In this document: in pieces, positions 23,101 to 34,172 of the stretch
Numbering within the stretch: position 1 is the stretch's first letter
Layout: the number at the start of each line of letters is the position of its first letter
Assembly: GCF_918797505.1 (NCBI RefSeq)
Contig: NC_092801.1
Coordinates: forward strand, 20,274,116-20,338,115
Source of the DNA: Bemisia tabaci
Taxonomy: Eukaryota > Arthropoda > Insecta > Hemiptera > Aleyrodidae
DNA length: 64,000 nucleotides
Direction: 5' to 3'
Translations under genes and position numbers: made by a program
The notes under the pieces: generated by a model
The model's database searches: none
What the model saw: only the letters and a program-made list of their open reading frames with translations
What the model was told of the DNA's origin: nothing

Positions 23101-25511
23101 AGGTCATGGTTGAGAAAACCGACGTACTCACCAGCCTTACTGCTCCACCTTTCCCTCGATTCTTGATAAGCTCAAGGACTTTGATTTTCTCTGAGCCATA
23201 CTTGGATGAATAATCAGACGCTACTTCAACTGTTTTATCATTACTTCCATCACTGACAATGATAAGTTCATAAGTAAAGCCTTGCGTTTTCTTCTCCCTC
23301 TCCTCCAAAAATTCTAAGCATTCATCTAGCATTATGGGTACTGAAAAGGAAAACAAAATAAAAGTTTGAGTGGTAACACTTATTGGTAAAACAGAAACCT
23401 GAAGAAACAAACCAATTCACTTTGCCCAATAAGTTCATCTTCAGCCTGTAAGTTCTCAGATCCTTGTGAAATATGTTCGTTGTTCGCATGATATGCCCTA
23501 AATTACAATTACGTAAAATGTATGATTTTACTTCAGCATCAGACCTACAGACAATAGGTGGATGTTAGTCTCTTTTTAGTTGTTCCACTTTCTTTCACTT
23601 TTATTGCGACTAGTTTTTAAAGAAAGTTACTCCTCACTTTTCCAAGCTTAAAACTTTGAATAATATTGGGCATGCTAAAAATTGAACGCGACAAGATCCA
23701 ATTCATATTTCAGCAGTATTCATATTTCATAATTTCATATTTTTGTCATTTCTTCAGGAAGTCAGATATTTTAGGGGCGATAGTAAGTTTCTCAATAAAT
23801 GCTGGAGAAATTCTCCGAGATTAGCAGGATTTTAGTACTAAGAAAGAAAAAAACTTGAATTTTTGACGCATAAAGAAGTGAGAAAAGAAAAAAGGAAAAT
23901 TTATAGCTTACATCGATCCTGTTCATTATAAGCTGGAATGATCACACTCAGCGTTACGGTGGGGTCATCTTGGAGAGATGGAAACTTAACCTTCTTTCCG
24001 CTGCTTGGATCAACGAAATAATGTTCCTCTCTGTACCGTTTTACACGCACATAGGGAGAGCTGAATACCCAAGAAATATTCCAAGCTAAAAAGTCAGAAA
24101 ACATAAATGAATGACACATCAAATGGTGAAAGTCTTGCGGATAAGATGCTGCTTCTAGAGGTGCAGACTGTTCTTCTCTGCTATTAGTAGAGACAGGCGA
24201 TGTGCCAAAACATGTCTTCTCAAAAAAGCATTTTCTTGCTCACCTTTTATCACCTGGATACTGGCTTACAAATTGTCTGCACCCCAGCTTGCCTGCATCA
24301 AAAGCCATTAATATTAAAGACAATATCTTGTAATGCGGTATCTACGCATGGTCACTTATTGCCTGCATAGACAAACCTCAAAAGATGATGCTTTTTTATT
24401 TGTACCTTTCAAATTGCAAGCCCCGGGTCCGTAGACCTGAGACAAACTTCTCTCTTCTCTGCTTACTCTTTACCCTCTTCTTTTCTTAACTGGTTGCATC
24501 TACCTGTATCATTAAAATGGCCATCGAAATTAAACAGCCACCATCAAAATTTATTCTACAGCACAGATTGAATACAAAGTCTAATTGCTTGTAACAAGCC
24601 ACCCTTCTAAAATGCCATGATGATGCTGTATCAATCTGTTGTCGGAACCTGCTTTCTCCAATCCATATTTAACATTATACTATTAAAAAAAATCTGTGCT
24701 CAGGTCTTGATTTTGTCACACTACAGACTAACTTTCCTTTGTCTGAAAAAGAGAAGTCATTTTGATTCTTCCAGCTATAGAAAATCGTTCGAACTGAGAA
24801 AAGAGTGGATTCAAAGTTGTAATTTGACACTGGGGAATGCACTTCACTGGTGTGGCAAAAAAACTTCCAAAATTTCAGCATTTTTTTACACCTAAACCAA
24901 ATTGCTGTAATGGTTCCTACGGTCCGTTTACTTTGTCCTTAACATGAACTTGGGATGTGATAATGTCCAAAATAATGAAGCATTATAATCAAAAACTTTT
25001 CATATTAATTTTTACTTAGAGGTATTCTACTCATCAGACAGCAAACAGTTTCATAATGGGTGTTGACTCAAATGGAACAGATAGTAAAGTGTAGAGCCCG
25101 AATCACAGGATTAAAGTGTGTGTGCTTTCAAAGTGGCGTCGCATCACCCTCAAAGATTGACGAGTTGATGATCTTGGCGGGTCAGAAAGGATCACATGAA
25201 CCCAATTCAAAAGCTCTGTTTTGATCGTGTGATACAGGAATAGCATTATTTGTTGACCTGAAAAACTTAGGAAACTAGTGTTGCACTTTTTAATGACTCG
25301 GTATAACGCCACCTAAGCATCCATGGACATGATTTGGAACCATGAGTATGCATGGATGAGTGATTCAGAAACACCAAAGATAAAGCAACAGAAAAAACTG
25401 CGGCCAAAAGAGGAAAATTTTAAGAAAATAAACCTAATAACTACTCACCATCAGCAAAATAGCACCAAGTATTAGACCGTAAACAATGAGAGACATCGAA
25501 AATATTTCCAT
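17165..25511 (-). CDS. ALG5: Dolichyl-phosphate beta-glucosyltransferase (ALG5)
   Basis: Eight minus-strand exons join in phase: 25511-25445, 24085-23912, 23340-23132, 22202-22100, 21208-20965, 19051-18966, 18406-18302 and 17202-17165, encoding about 341 residues (human ALG5 has 324). The enzyme transfers glucose from UDP-glucose to dolichyl phosphate at the ER membrane, supplying donor for N-glycan precursor glucosylation. Residues 1 to about 24 form the membrane anchor. The GT2 fold follows, with SVIIPAYNEQDR, IIVSDGSNDKT, NRGKGGAVR, the metal/nucleotide DAD motif in LLFADADGATKF (about 164-166), CGSRAHLE, IRDTQCGFKL, HVERWAFDVELLYIA and the C-terminal SWIQMGRDLVL. The first donor is uncertain: the phase-matching one (GT at 25444) is weaker than GTGAGT four bases earlier. 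The short last exon rests on phase and a strong acceptor; reading on from 18302 would instead end after about 20 unrelated residues. Confidence 0.93.
20150..20400 (-). mobile_element. RTE-like LINE 3' fragment with (AT)n tail
   Basis: On the minus strand, codons at 20380-20180 read through MQRMSEERLPKQVLDW, KRRRGRPVKGW, QGVDEEML and LWEDRHMWR, the characteristic C-terminal tail of RTE-type LINE ORFs, then stop. The AT dinucleotide run at about 20147-20170 follows directly as the 3' tail. It lies in an ALG5 intron, in the same sense as ALG5. Confidence 0.75.
21374..21892. mobile_element. Fold-back element, family A, second full copy
   Basis: Same arms and centre as the 1209-1738 element: CAATGGAGATGTTG on the left, CATGCAACATCTTCATT on the right, and the inverted CTCCCTATCT blocks near the centre. 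It lies in an ALG5 intron. Noncoding. Confidence 0.8.
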
Positions 25512-26162
25512 CTCATAAATGTAAACTGTTCGCGATACTAGAAGAAAGAATGGAGGATATTGTTGAGAAAATGCCAACGCACATTACACATAAACAATTT
25601 TTATTTACCCAATAGTTACTGCTTACTGCAGTATTTCCCCTTATCGTTCACAATGCCGATAACAAAGTTGCCGTGTCAACATAACCTCAAATTCTGAAAA
25701 CTGCTGATAACTAACTTTAGAACGTTGTGGCGGTTTTCTTGAGTTCCCGCCTTTCGAAGACAAATACAAGGCGCCAATTATGAAATTGCGGTCATGTTCT
25801 GGCTAAACGCAATCCCGTTGTATTTGTGTTTACTGTTGTATGGGTTATTTTTTCCGGAAGTGTTTGGCATTTGCGGTTCATCGGAAACACTGTCTCATCG
25901 CGCGCGAAAGGATACATCAAATGAATATTTTCGGTGAATATTCACTTGACGCTACAATTACGCGCAAAATTAAAGAGTGTTTCCGGTGATCACCTGATGT
26001 AACCGGAAATGCTCCATATCTCCGGTAAATATTGACTTGATGCTGTAACTTTGTAACTTTCGCACCCAATGAGATAGTGTTTCTAGCGATCCCTTAATAT
26101 AACCGGAAAAGCTGAATACTTCCGGTAAATATTCGCTTGACGCCGTAACTTCCGCTCGCATT
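25512..26162. other. Region upstream of ALG5; presumed promoter, no gene
   Basis: Contains the 5' flank of ALG5 and, at about 25920-26150, several spaced variants of TTCCGGTAAATATTCACTTGACGC with GTGATC blocks, a diverged short tandem repeat. No coding frame is credible. Confidence 0.35.
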
Positions 26163-26397
26163 TTGGAGGACAAGGCGCATGGGTGCGGTTTTTGAAAAAA
26201 TTGAGTGATTTCAAGTGAAACTAGTCTTAATGCATATACTGTGAAAAATTCGCTCCCAAATTCTAATTTTTAAGCATCAGAAAGTCAGTTTAACTTTCTT
26301 TCCGCCAGAAGGATCCATGCAATTTCGCAACTTTGAACACGTCTTTCTCGAAACAGCAAAAGCTGCACTTTAGCGCCTTGTCCTCCAAGCCCTTCAA
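26163..26397. mobile_element. MITE family C copy
   Basis: Ends TTGGAGGACAAGGCGCAT and GCGCCTTGTCCTCCAAGCC are inverted. The interior (TGAAACTAGTCTTAATGCAT, GTGAAAAATTCGCTCC) matches the copies at 28978-29228 and 10858-11112. Confidence 0.8.
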
Positions 26398-26574
26398 GTA
26401 TCTCGGGTTATTCCAAAAGTCCTGTGCGCTTTGCTCTCATTAAAAAACCATTGAAAATAGGAAGAATCCAATTACATCTCCGGTTTACGCATTTTATTTT
26501 AAGCTCAAGTTTATTTAAGTAAAATTGGACCATAGGGCGCTCAGGAAGTCAATTCGTCCGCGCCGCCGGCTCCG

Positions 26575-26807
26575 CCCAGTGGAATGAGCAAGTAGAAGAG
26601 GTCGGGCATGAAATTTTCGACTAAAACTGCAAATTTTGATGTTTATTTCGTCACATTTTCAATTTTTAGGAATGCTTCTTGAGAAAAATTTCACGAGGAA
26701 ACCAGTGAAACCACTTTTAGAACCTCAACATTTATTATAAACGGAGTTATAAGCTCTTAAAGTTTCCAAATTTTGTCCCCTTTCTCCTACTGACTCGATC
26801 CACTGTG
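26575..26807. mobile_element. Transib-like MITE, second copy
   Basis: The right end GACTCGATCCACTGTG is intact; the left end is mutated to CCCAGTGGAATGAG. The interior shares the AGGTCGGGCATGAAATTTTC and AACGGAGTTATAAGCTC blocks with the copies at 5857 and 27711. No matching target duplication is left. Confidence 0.7.
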
Positions 26808-26847
26808 CGCCAGTGCGTCTCTCGCCACCTCCAGGCGCGTGATAAAT

Positions 26848-26986
26848 GGATCACATTTTGCAATTCGGAGCTACAAATTCCGGTTCAATTTAGAAACAAC
26901 GTATGTATCATTGATTTCCCTATGCACGGAAGTGTTTTTTCAGATGGGCCAGAAATTATAGTTCCTAATTGCAAAATGTAGCCCAA
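26848..26986. mobile_element. Small MITE with TTTTGCAATTCGGAGC ends
   Basis: GGATCACATTTTGCAATTCGG and the inverted match TTCCTAATTGCAAAATGTAGCCC lie about 139 bp apart. The same ends bound the polypurine insert at 6149-6630. Noncoding. Confidence 0.6.
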
Positions 26987-27393
26987 ATATGATGAACAAA
27001 ATGTGCGAACGGTCGCAGAGATAATCGACAGAAAATCTTATCAAATTAAAATCTTTATTAACATTTTCCACCAGATTATTGTTCACCTACCTGATCACCA
27101 TGCTGTCTGTAACGCCTGTGATGATGAATGCAATCAGTGAATCAGTTCTCCTTTCAAAGCTGTGTGCTAGTGCTGTTTGCAAGTGTGCGGAGCAGTGCGT
27201 TGGAAAGTTGTGGCTGTTTCTAAACCAGTGCACTGTGAAGTTCGTTCGATAGTTCCGATTTTTCACTTTGGACGATGTTAAACGGTGAGACAATCATTGC
27301 ACTCTGCAAGCTGTTCACTAGGAAAATGTGACGATTGCTGGAAGTGTGCGGAGGTTTACCCATCGTTCCTAAACCAGTCAAGGGAATTTTAAG

Positions 27394-27668
27394 ATGCCAC
27401 TTTATTTGGGGACTCTAAAACTGAAAACACGGCAGCCCTGCTAATGTATTTGCTCCCTATCTTTGCATGGAGAGTTTGTCTTGATGTAGACGTGGACTCT
27501 CAGAATAGCGTGGGATATTCCCTCCATTTTGGCCTCAATTTTAGAGCATTTTTTGATCTCGGGAGTTGATTTCAGAGAAAACCAGTGGCACCATCTTGTG
27601 TCTCGCGAACTTTTACGTAAGAATCAATAGTCAAATCGCAAATTCCTCACACATGGAACATCTCCATT
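27394..27668 (+). mobile_element. Fold-back family A, right-arm half copy
   Basis: Starts at the family's central block (GGGGACTCTAAAACTGAAAA) and runs to CACATGGAACATCTCCATTA. Only one arm is present, so this is a solo arm or truncated insertion. Confidence 0.7.
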
Positions 27669-27710
27669 ATTGCATGTTTGGAGGTGGCGGGAGACGCACC
27701 GGCGGCGGCG

Positions 27711-27951
27711 CACAGTGGAACGAGAGAGTAGAGGAGGAGGAGAGGAGGTCGGGCATGAAATTTTCGACTAAGCAAATTTTGATGTTGATTTTATCACAGT
27801 TCAAATTTTCAGGGGTGCTCCCAGAAGAAAATTTCACGAGGAAACCAATGGGACCACTTTCAGAGCCTTAAAGTTTTGTATAAACGGAGTTACAAGCTCT
27901 TAAAGTTTCCAAATTTTGTCCGACCTATTGAGATTGACTCGCTCCACTGTG
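27711..27951. mobile_element. Transib-like MITE, third copy
   Basis: Left end CACAGTGGAACGAG, right end TTGACTCGCTCCACTGTG; flanks CGGCG and CGTCG agree at 4 of 5 bases. The interior matches the other copies. It sits about 40 bp after the solo fold-back arm. Confidence 0.75.
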
Positions 27952-28977
27952 CGTCGTGCGACGTCGCGGGAGAATTGATCACCTAATGAGCGTCCCAATA
28001 TTCCGATTTTAAAAAAACTTGGGCTTAAGTAAATTGAAGCTTAAAGTATGCGTAATTTAAGAATTTAATTAGATTTATTCTATCTTTAATGGTTTTTAAA
28101 TGTCAATTTTAAAACTCACAGGACTTCTGGTATGACCCTCGTATTTCACGACGGTCACAATTTTGTCAGATGTATGCAACAAATGTCAATTTTTAAACTT
28201 CTGAGGTTTTCTGTTGACGGACGTTTGGATGTTTATGAAAAAAATACAATTATTCAGGTATTGTATCCTAAAATTACGAAAAACTGTGGTTTGTTTTTTG
28301 AAAATGAATCTAAAGAATCTGCACAACTTGGAAAAAAAGCAATATAAGATTGAAAACAAACATTGAGCCGCTGATTTTCTTTGTCCCATCGTTTTGATAA
28401 GGTCTAACAGTATGACTCTGAACATTCCCCATTATTTGACAAATTTCCATTTATTGGTACACCAAATCGATGTGACGGCCGTGACATCCGGGATAATTTC
28501 TTAGAATAATTCTAAATAAAAAACAAATAATTGCCCGACAAAAAAGTACTCAAATTAAGTTTTTAAGCCTGCTACCGATACAGCTAGAAAAAAAAAAAAA
28601 CACCCGAGTAGAAAAGATATGGTTGAATTTTTAGTTATTGGGACATCAAATTGGACACTTTTCGTACAGTTCTCTGAATGCGTAATTGCGCTAGATAGTG
28701 ATTTCAGCGGTGATTAATAGTGATCTTCCGTCATCGAGTCGAGACGATACTCTTGAAGGCGCTCTGAGCAACTATTCCGCCACAGAAGCATTGCACGGTA
28801 TCAGACGAAAATGCAGGCGCACTGACGTATGTTAATTTTAGAATTAAAGGAACGTGCAAAGAATTGCCCCTTTGCACTTCTAATGTGCTGAACGTCATAC
28901 TTACGGTGCGTTTATTTTACCCGTGCAAAATTTGCGTTGTCGATTTTGTCTCTTGCGTATGCACTGTACACAACTGA
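27952..28977. other. Intergenic, no gene recognised
   Basis: AT-rich; short open frames only, none protein-like. No RNA gene seen. Confidence 0.35.
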
Positions 28978-29228
28978 GGAGATTGGAAGACAAGGCGCAT
29001 AGGTGCAGTTTTTTAAAAGAAAAATTGAGGTTTTGATGATTTCAAGAGAAAGTAGTCTTAATGCATCTTCTGTGAAAAATTCGCTCCTAAATTCCAATTC
29101 TTAGGCATCGAAAAGTCAGTTCGACCTTTCTTAATTCCACCATAAAGATAAATGCAATTTCGAAATTTAAAACGTACTTTTCGAAATAGCAAAAATTGCA
29201 CTTATGCGCCTTGTCCTCCAAGCCCCTC
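28978..29228. mobile_element. MITE family C copy
   Basis: Left end GATTGGAAGACAAGGCGCAT and right end GCGCCTTGTCCTCCAAGCCC; the interior is collinear with 26163-26397. Confidence 0.8.
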
Positions 29229-29414
29229 ACTTGATGTACAAAATACGCTGGGATCTACATTGTCTGGAAAGAACGAGAAAAACACGTTTCCACTATCTTC
29301 ACTAAAAGAAGTGAGGATGAGGCACTGAACAAGATACGAACTAAATTACACCGTCCCATGTTTTCTCTTTAAAATCTTATTAAGAAAATTATGCACGCGG
29401 CGGGTAGTTCACAA

Positions 29415-29677
29415 TTGGATTGCATTTTGCAAAAAGGAACCACGAGCATTGCAATGTTGCTAAGATTGTTCAACTTCTTTTGTCTTGGAAAAAAACCTGA
29501 TTATCCATTGACAGTTTCTATTTTACTCGCTGAAAACTGTGAATTTAAGACAAAAACTGCCGTGTGAATTTAATTTTTTTTTCATGATTTCAGTTATGTT
29601 ACTGCAACGGCTGAATTTGCACAATCTTAGCACCATTGCAATGCTTCTGGTTCCTTTTTGCAAAATGCAATCCAATT
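29415..29677. mobile_element. 263-bp MITE, family D (TTGGATTGCATTTTGCAAAA ends)
   Basis: The terminal inverted repeat TTGGATTGCATTTTGC plus AAAAAGGAACCA pairs with TGGTTCCTTTTTGCAAAATG and CAATCCAA. A second copy with the same interior (TTCTTTTGTCTTGGA, TATTTTACTCGCT) lies at 61164-61426. Noncoding. Confidence 0.85.
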
Positions 29678-30329
29678 AACTTATAAATGATGCAAATATT
29701 TATGACTGGGCGTGTCAAAATCAAGATGACCAATCTTCGCTGTGACATATGGGTCCTGTTCAGGACGTTATGGGTCTCAATTCTCAGGGTTTTGGTCACA
29801 ATGAAGATAGTTCCTTTTGGTTTAAATACATCGAATTGACGTTGGTAGGTGCCATTCGAAAACATCAATAATGGCGCCGATTCATTGAAAGTGGCGTTTA
29901 CCATGTTTGGAATTACCAAGCTTCAAATAAGGGTGAATCAAATGAAGGAGATTTGAGACATGCGTATAATTTCTTTTCTGTTTTTTATTATGTTCTGTAC
30001 AAGTTGGAATAGGGTCGACAGCCACCCTACCCGAAACGAGAAGAGACCTATGTACAATCACTTTATCATCGGTTGGAGCCAAATCCAAGTACATTGGGCT
30101 CGTTCTTAAACACTAAACAATGGGTCAAATGAGGTAGTAAGACAAAGGAGTAGCAGCTGAGTAACGAAATAATAACATTCAGTAGATAGGAACTAAGTGG
30201 ATGACAATATTTTCATTTCTGTAAAGAGTGACCACACTTGTTTTTTATAGTAACTAGTATATGTAAATAGTAAAAAGTAGTAATTTCACAGTACTTTTTA
30301 TTAATAAAAATAATCATATATTTGAATTC
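29678..30329. other. Intergenic, no gene recognised
   Basis: AT-rich; no protein-like frame over 300 bp beyond chance and no RNA gene seen. Confidence 0.35.
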
Positions 30330-30735
30330 AATAGAGAAACTGGAGAATATAGAGGCAGGAGGGAAGATGACATTAAAGGAACTGAAAATCCCAAACGACT
30401 TGGCACAAAAGGTCCGAAATTTAACTGTACCATAATTTATAACAAGCTCCCGGAGAATATGAAGAAAACACAGAATCCAAAATTGTTTAAAAAAATGGTG
30501 ACAGAGTTCTGTGAATCAAATGTTTTTTACTCAATAGAAGAGTATCTAGAAACGTAACTAATTGACTTTTAACCTAGGTGGGCCTAGTGTCTGTTACCAT
30601 GTACCCTCTCTACCTGGACGTTGTATTGTATTTGTATTGTATTGTATAATTTGTTTTGTACCTTCTCTACCTAGACTTTGTATAATTTGTTTTGTGACAA
30701 ATCCACAATAAATAAATTATTATTATATTATTATT
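30330..30735 (+). mobile_element. LINE (jockey/CR1-like) 3' end with AT-rich tail
   Basis: Codons 30330-30557 encode a C-terminal reverse-transcriptase tail: KGPKFNCTIIYNKLPENMKK followed by KLFKKMVTEFC and a stop. The pattern 'YN-LP-xx-(K/R)...FK' is the familiar end of jockey/CR1-type ORF2. A 3' UTR with repeated TTGTATTGTA strings follows and ends in a TTATTATTA tail at about 30712-30735, a typical LINE 3' tail. Confidence 0.65.
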
Positions 30736-31057
30736 GTTGACTCTTTTTTAAGTGGAGGTCCGCATCCATAGCATTTCTCCAAAATGTTTTTTCATTCACC
30801 GCTTCTCTCCACAAGCATGTAAGTACCATAATCAATATCTGTTTGTTTCGATACAACATCATCATATACATAATCTTCAAAGAAAGTAGAATTCAGCAAT
30901 CTATGAATCTGCCTTTTAATCCGAGAGTTTTAACGCTTTCCTTCTCCTTACTTCACGCAGTCCGTCTCCGCATTTCTCAGACACAACCCAACCCCCCCCC
31001 CCCCCCGGATTCCCGTGTCATGGTCTTACCAGGAGTTGTGGCGCAACGGCATGGGAG
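30736..31057. other. No gene recognised; poly-C tract
   Basis: Noncoding; includes 15 consecutive C at 30992-31006. Confidence 0.35.
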
Positions 31058-31795
31058 GTGCGAGATTCGAGTCCCAACATGCCCTCCGGAATTTTGTCAA
31101 AGTTTCTCTTTGCCAAAAGAATTGGTGATAATGAAGGAGGTTTCAAATTAAATCCTGCTCCAGCAGATGAAATAAGAAGTGATAGGGACTTCCTCCTCAC
31201 ATCTGTAACTCTCTTAAAATGTGCAGTTTCGGAGCTTAATCACACGAGAAGAGGACAAACGAAAACGGAAGAGGTGTTTAACGATATAGTAAGAGATTTT
31301 GACAACCATTCAATGAGCGTACCGACGGACGTAACGACCTCTACCAATACCTCTTTTGTATTGCTAGATGAGGCATTCCTGAATCAATTCCCGATTTGCA
31401 CCATTCCTCGTCTCAAATAATTCGATGATTCCATGAAAACAGACCCCGAGTTAAAAGTGAAAGTAAGAGCTGTATGTGATCGCAAAAGAGGGACAAGCTT
31501 GCAAATTTTGGTCAATGATGTAATTGAAAGCTTTGTCAGTTTCGAAATTGGGACTCAATACTCCTGGTGCGGCCTCAAAAATACCACAGGATTTCAAGAG
31601 TTTGAGATAGCAGAGTTGTGGAAGGAAAGTTTCCGGAATAAAAAAACTTATGTAGCTCCTTCCTTACTTAACGCTTGCTTTGTTGAATGGTTCCGCACAG
31701 CCAACACTAAACTGAAGGGAGTAATGGCAAAAATGCAAAAAAGAGCTTCATCAAATTCGGTGTTGTCCAGTATCCTTACCACTAGTAATCAATAA
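31058..31795 (+). pseudogene. DUF4806-like repeat-associated ORF with one internal stop
   Basis: Two open segments in the same frame (31058-31420 and 31433-31795) are separated by a single TAA at 31418-31420. The second segment contains GTQYSWCGLKNTTGFQEFEI followed by ELWKESF and a helical tail. The 'YSW-G-K....F..' pattern resembles DUF4806, a domain common in arthropod repeat-associated proteins of unknown function. The first segment was not recognised. Either a broken single-exon gene or part of a transposon; the LINE fragment downstream is in the same sense. The domain assignment is from memory of the motif. Confidence 0.45.
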
Positions 31796-31841
31796 TTATT
31801 CAATACTAGGTCGAAAGTAGTTCACAATATTACTTTTCATA

Positions 31842-33354
31842 CAGACCTATCTCCTTGTTGCCAGTTAAAAGCAAATTATTTGAGAAGCTCTATATTAAAA
31901 GATTGAATGAAATTGTTTCCAAACAAAATTTAATTATAGATGCACAATTTGGATTCCGTGCAAAACATTCTACGGTAGACCAACTACACCGCATTACTAA
32001 ATTCAAAGAGGATTCTCTCGAGAGGGGAGAATACTGTGTGGCAGTTTTTCTGGACGTAGTACAGGTATTTGATCGCGTCTGGAACGAGCTCCTGTCTTCC
32101 TTTCTAAAAGGTAGACAATTCCGAGTACGGTATGAAAATACTACTTCGGGGTTCAGACCTGTAAGAGCGGGAGTTCCACAGGGTTCCTGCCTTTCCCCCC
32201 TTCTCTATTCCCTTTTCACCACAGACGTGACTATCACGTCCGGATCGTCGGAATGGACCGGCGCATGCGCTCCCTCCTGCGCGACGCCTGCGACATGCGG
32301 GCCGAGGAGGCCACCGTCTCCGCCGTCATCAGCGAGGAAGACCGGCGCCGCATCGAGGAGGAGTGCGCCCGGGTTCCTGCCTTTCCCCCTTCTCCATTCC
32401 CTTTTCACCACAGACATCCCACAGTCGGAAAACTACCCCTCCGTCATCGCCGCCGTGCAGACTCTCAGCGGGTTCGACCCGGAAACGCGTGACGTCCGGA
32501 TCGTCGGAATGGACCGGCGCATGCGCTCCCTCCTGCGCGACGCCTGCGACATGCGGGCCGAGGAGGCCACCGTCTCCGCCGTCATCAGCGAGGAAGACCG
32601 GCGCCGCATCGAGGAGGAGTGCGCCCGGGTTCCTGCCTTTCCCCCTTCTCTATTCCCTTTTCACCACAGACATCCCACAGTCGGAAAACTACCCCTCCGT
32701 CATCGCCGCCGTGCAGACTCTCAGCGGGTTCGACCCGGAAACGCGTGACGTCCGGATCGTCGGAATGGACCGGCGCATGCGCTCCCTCCTGCGCGACGCC
32801 TGCGACATGCGGGCCGAGGAGGCCACCGTCTCCGCCGTCATCAGTGAGGAAGACCGGCGCCGCATCGAGGAGGAGTGCGCCCGGGTTCCTGCCTTTCCCC
32901 CCTTCTCTATTCCCTTTTCACCACAGACATCCCACAGTCGGAAAACTACCCCTCCGTCATCGCCGCCGTGCAGACTCTCAGCGGGTTCGACCCGGAAACG
33001 CGTGACGTCCGGATCGTCGGAATGGACCGGCGCATGCGCTCCCTCCTGCGCGACGCCTGCGACATGCGGGCCGAGGAGGCCACCGTCTCCGCCGTCATCA
33101 GCGAGGAAGACCGGCGCCGCATCGAGGAGGAGTGCGCTCGGTTCTGCCGTCTGGGTGAGGGGGAAAACTGGGAGTATAAGCAGCGTAGGTCATGGTATGA
33201 ATGTGTTTAGTAAGTTAAAAACAAAATCCTAATACATTAGTTTTAAGATTAGCTTTAAGTTTGATTTACCTACAATCTAATCAATGCCCCGTAATTAAAG
33301 GGGCAGTCGTACATTCTTAATTTAATAAATAATTAAAAAAAAAAAAAAAAAAAA
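31842..33354 (+). mobile_element. Chimeric retrocopy: LINE reverse-transcriptase fragment, GC-rich array, LINE-like 3' UTR and poly(A)
   Basis: From 31842 the frame reads RPISLLPVKSKLFEKL, then IDAQFGFRAKHSTVDQL, VAVFLDVVQVFDRVW (first catalytic Asp) and GVPQGSCLSPLLYSLFTTD, typical jockey/CR1-type RT blocks. A short deletion lies between FDRVW and the next block, and the YADD box is absent because the sequence jumps at about 32228 into the GC-rich array. After the array the frame ends at 33208-33210; an AT-rich UTR follows with AATAAA at 33325-33330 and about 20 A to 33354. The poly(A) shows RNA-mediated insertion. The element is dead. Confidence 0.7.
32225..33140 (+). repeat. GC-rich 256-bp tandem array, about 3.6 units
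   Basis: The string GCGCATGCGC recurs at 32261, 32517, 32773 and 33030, giving spacings of 256, 256 and 257 bp; the last gains one C in a poly-C run. Each full unit joins a 45-50 bp LINE piece (the VPQGSCLSPL / LFTTDIP coding block) to about 200 bp of GC-rich sequence whose frame reads ENYPSVIAAVQTLSGFDPET, then MDRRMRSLLRDACDM, then SEEDRRRIEEECAR. Because 256 is not a multiple of three, the frame rotates by one base per unit, which produces several overlapping long open frames that are one sequence read three ways. The source of the GC-rich module was not recognised. Confidence 0.85.
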
Positions 33355-33808
33355 CTACTTTAATTTCAATGAGATCACAGTGTCTTTTTCTATCTCGTAT
33401 CTTATTGCCTGCCTCCAGCCTAATAAATCATTGATGTATTCATCGTAACTGTTCCCTAGCCACAGAGAAGGGAGACGTCTTCTGTCAAGTGGCGAGTTTT
33501 GGCCCGTAGCCTTATTTCGGAAGTTCGTAGTTCTTCCACATGGAAAGCACCACGGAAAACGTTAGATTCTACGTCGTTGTCAACGTTGGAAATAATGTTA
33601 AATTCTACATTCTTTTCAACGTTGGAATTGTTATCTGGGCTCAAAGCCCAGCTTTTTTTTTCCTGGTGTCGAGAAATTGTTTCAGACTAAATGTCGTTTT
33701 CAGTATAGGTAGGCGAGCTTGTGTAGTGTGCCAAAATCAGGGACATCAGGTGCACCTAACTCTTAACTGTCGGGTGAATGTGTTTGTTACCAAAAATATT
33801 TTCCTTCC
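33355..33808 (+). other. No gene assigned; short internal repeat
   Basis: Contains a duplicated block (ACGTCGTTGTCAACGTTGGAA and TTCTTTTCAACGTTGGAA, about 33565-33630). It leads in an open frame into the polymerase fragment, but this part resembles nothing recognised. Confidence 0.35.
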
Positions 33809-34172
33809 TAGTGGTTGCAGGTCATGTCCGGCACTTTTGAACGAGGATGGTTTCATACGTCCAGAGTACCTTTCACAACCTCAGTACTTGGATGACTTTA
33901 CAGACGAGCTAGAAGCGTATGGCCCCGGTTCTTTCATTAGAACTTTTGTTTCCGGCGGACCAAAGAACTATGCAGCCGAAATATGTGTTAAAGGTGACGA
34001 AAATAATCTAAAATATATTTGTAAAGTAAGGGGTATTACATTAAATCACACTGCGTCACAATATGTAAATTTCAATGAGATTGTGCGCCTCGTTCTTTGC
34101 GAGGACCCTGACGAGGTGATCAACGTCCCGATTCCCAGGAAAATCGCTCGCCTGTCCGATCAATATCGATGA
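33809..34172 (+). pseudogene. Polinton/adintovirus-like family B DNA polymerase, C-terminal fragment (displaced)
   Basis: The open frame reads FTDELEAYGPGSFIRTFVSG then GPKNYAA, and on to CKVRGITLNHTASQYVNF and a stop at 34170-34172. This is the pattern of the C-terminal end of protein-primed DNA polymerase B (DNA_pol_B_2) in Polintons/Mavericks and adintoviruses. It lies upstream of the pieces that should precede it (36.25-43.3 kb) and lacks the YTDTDS box, so it is a rearranged remnant. Parts are repeated at 36032-36230. Confidence 0.8.

Noticed and set aside
32363..33232. Several overlapping 110-290 codon frames across the GC-rich array
   Set aside because: The 256-bp period rotates the frame, so one GC-rich, stop-poor sequence gives multiple long frames. 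Only the one reading SVIAAVQTLSGFDPET looks protein-like.
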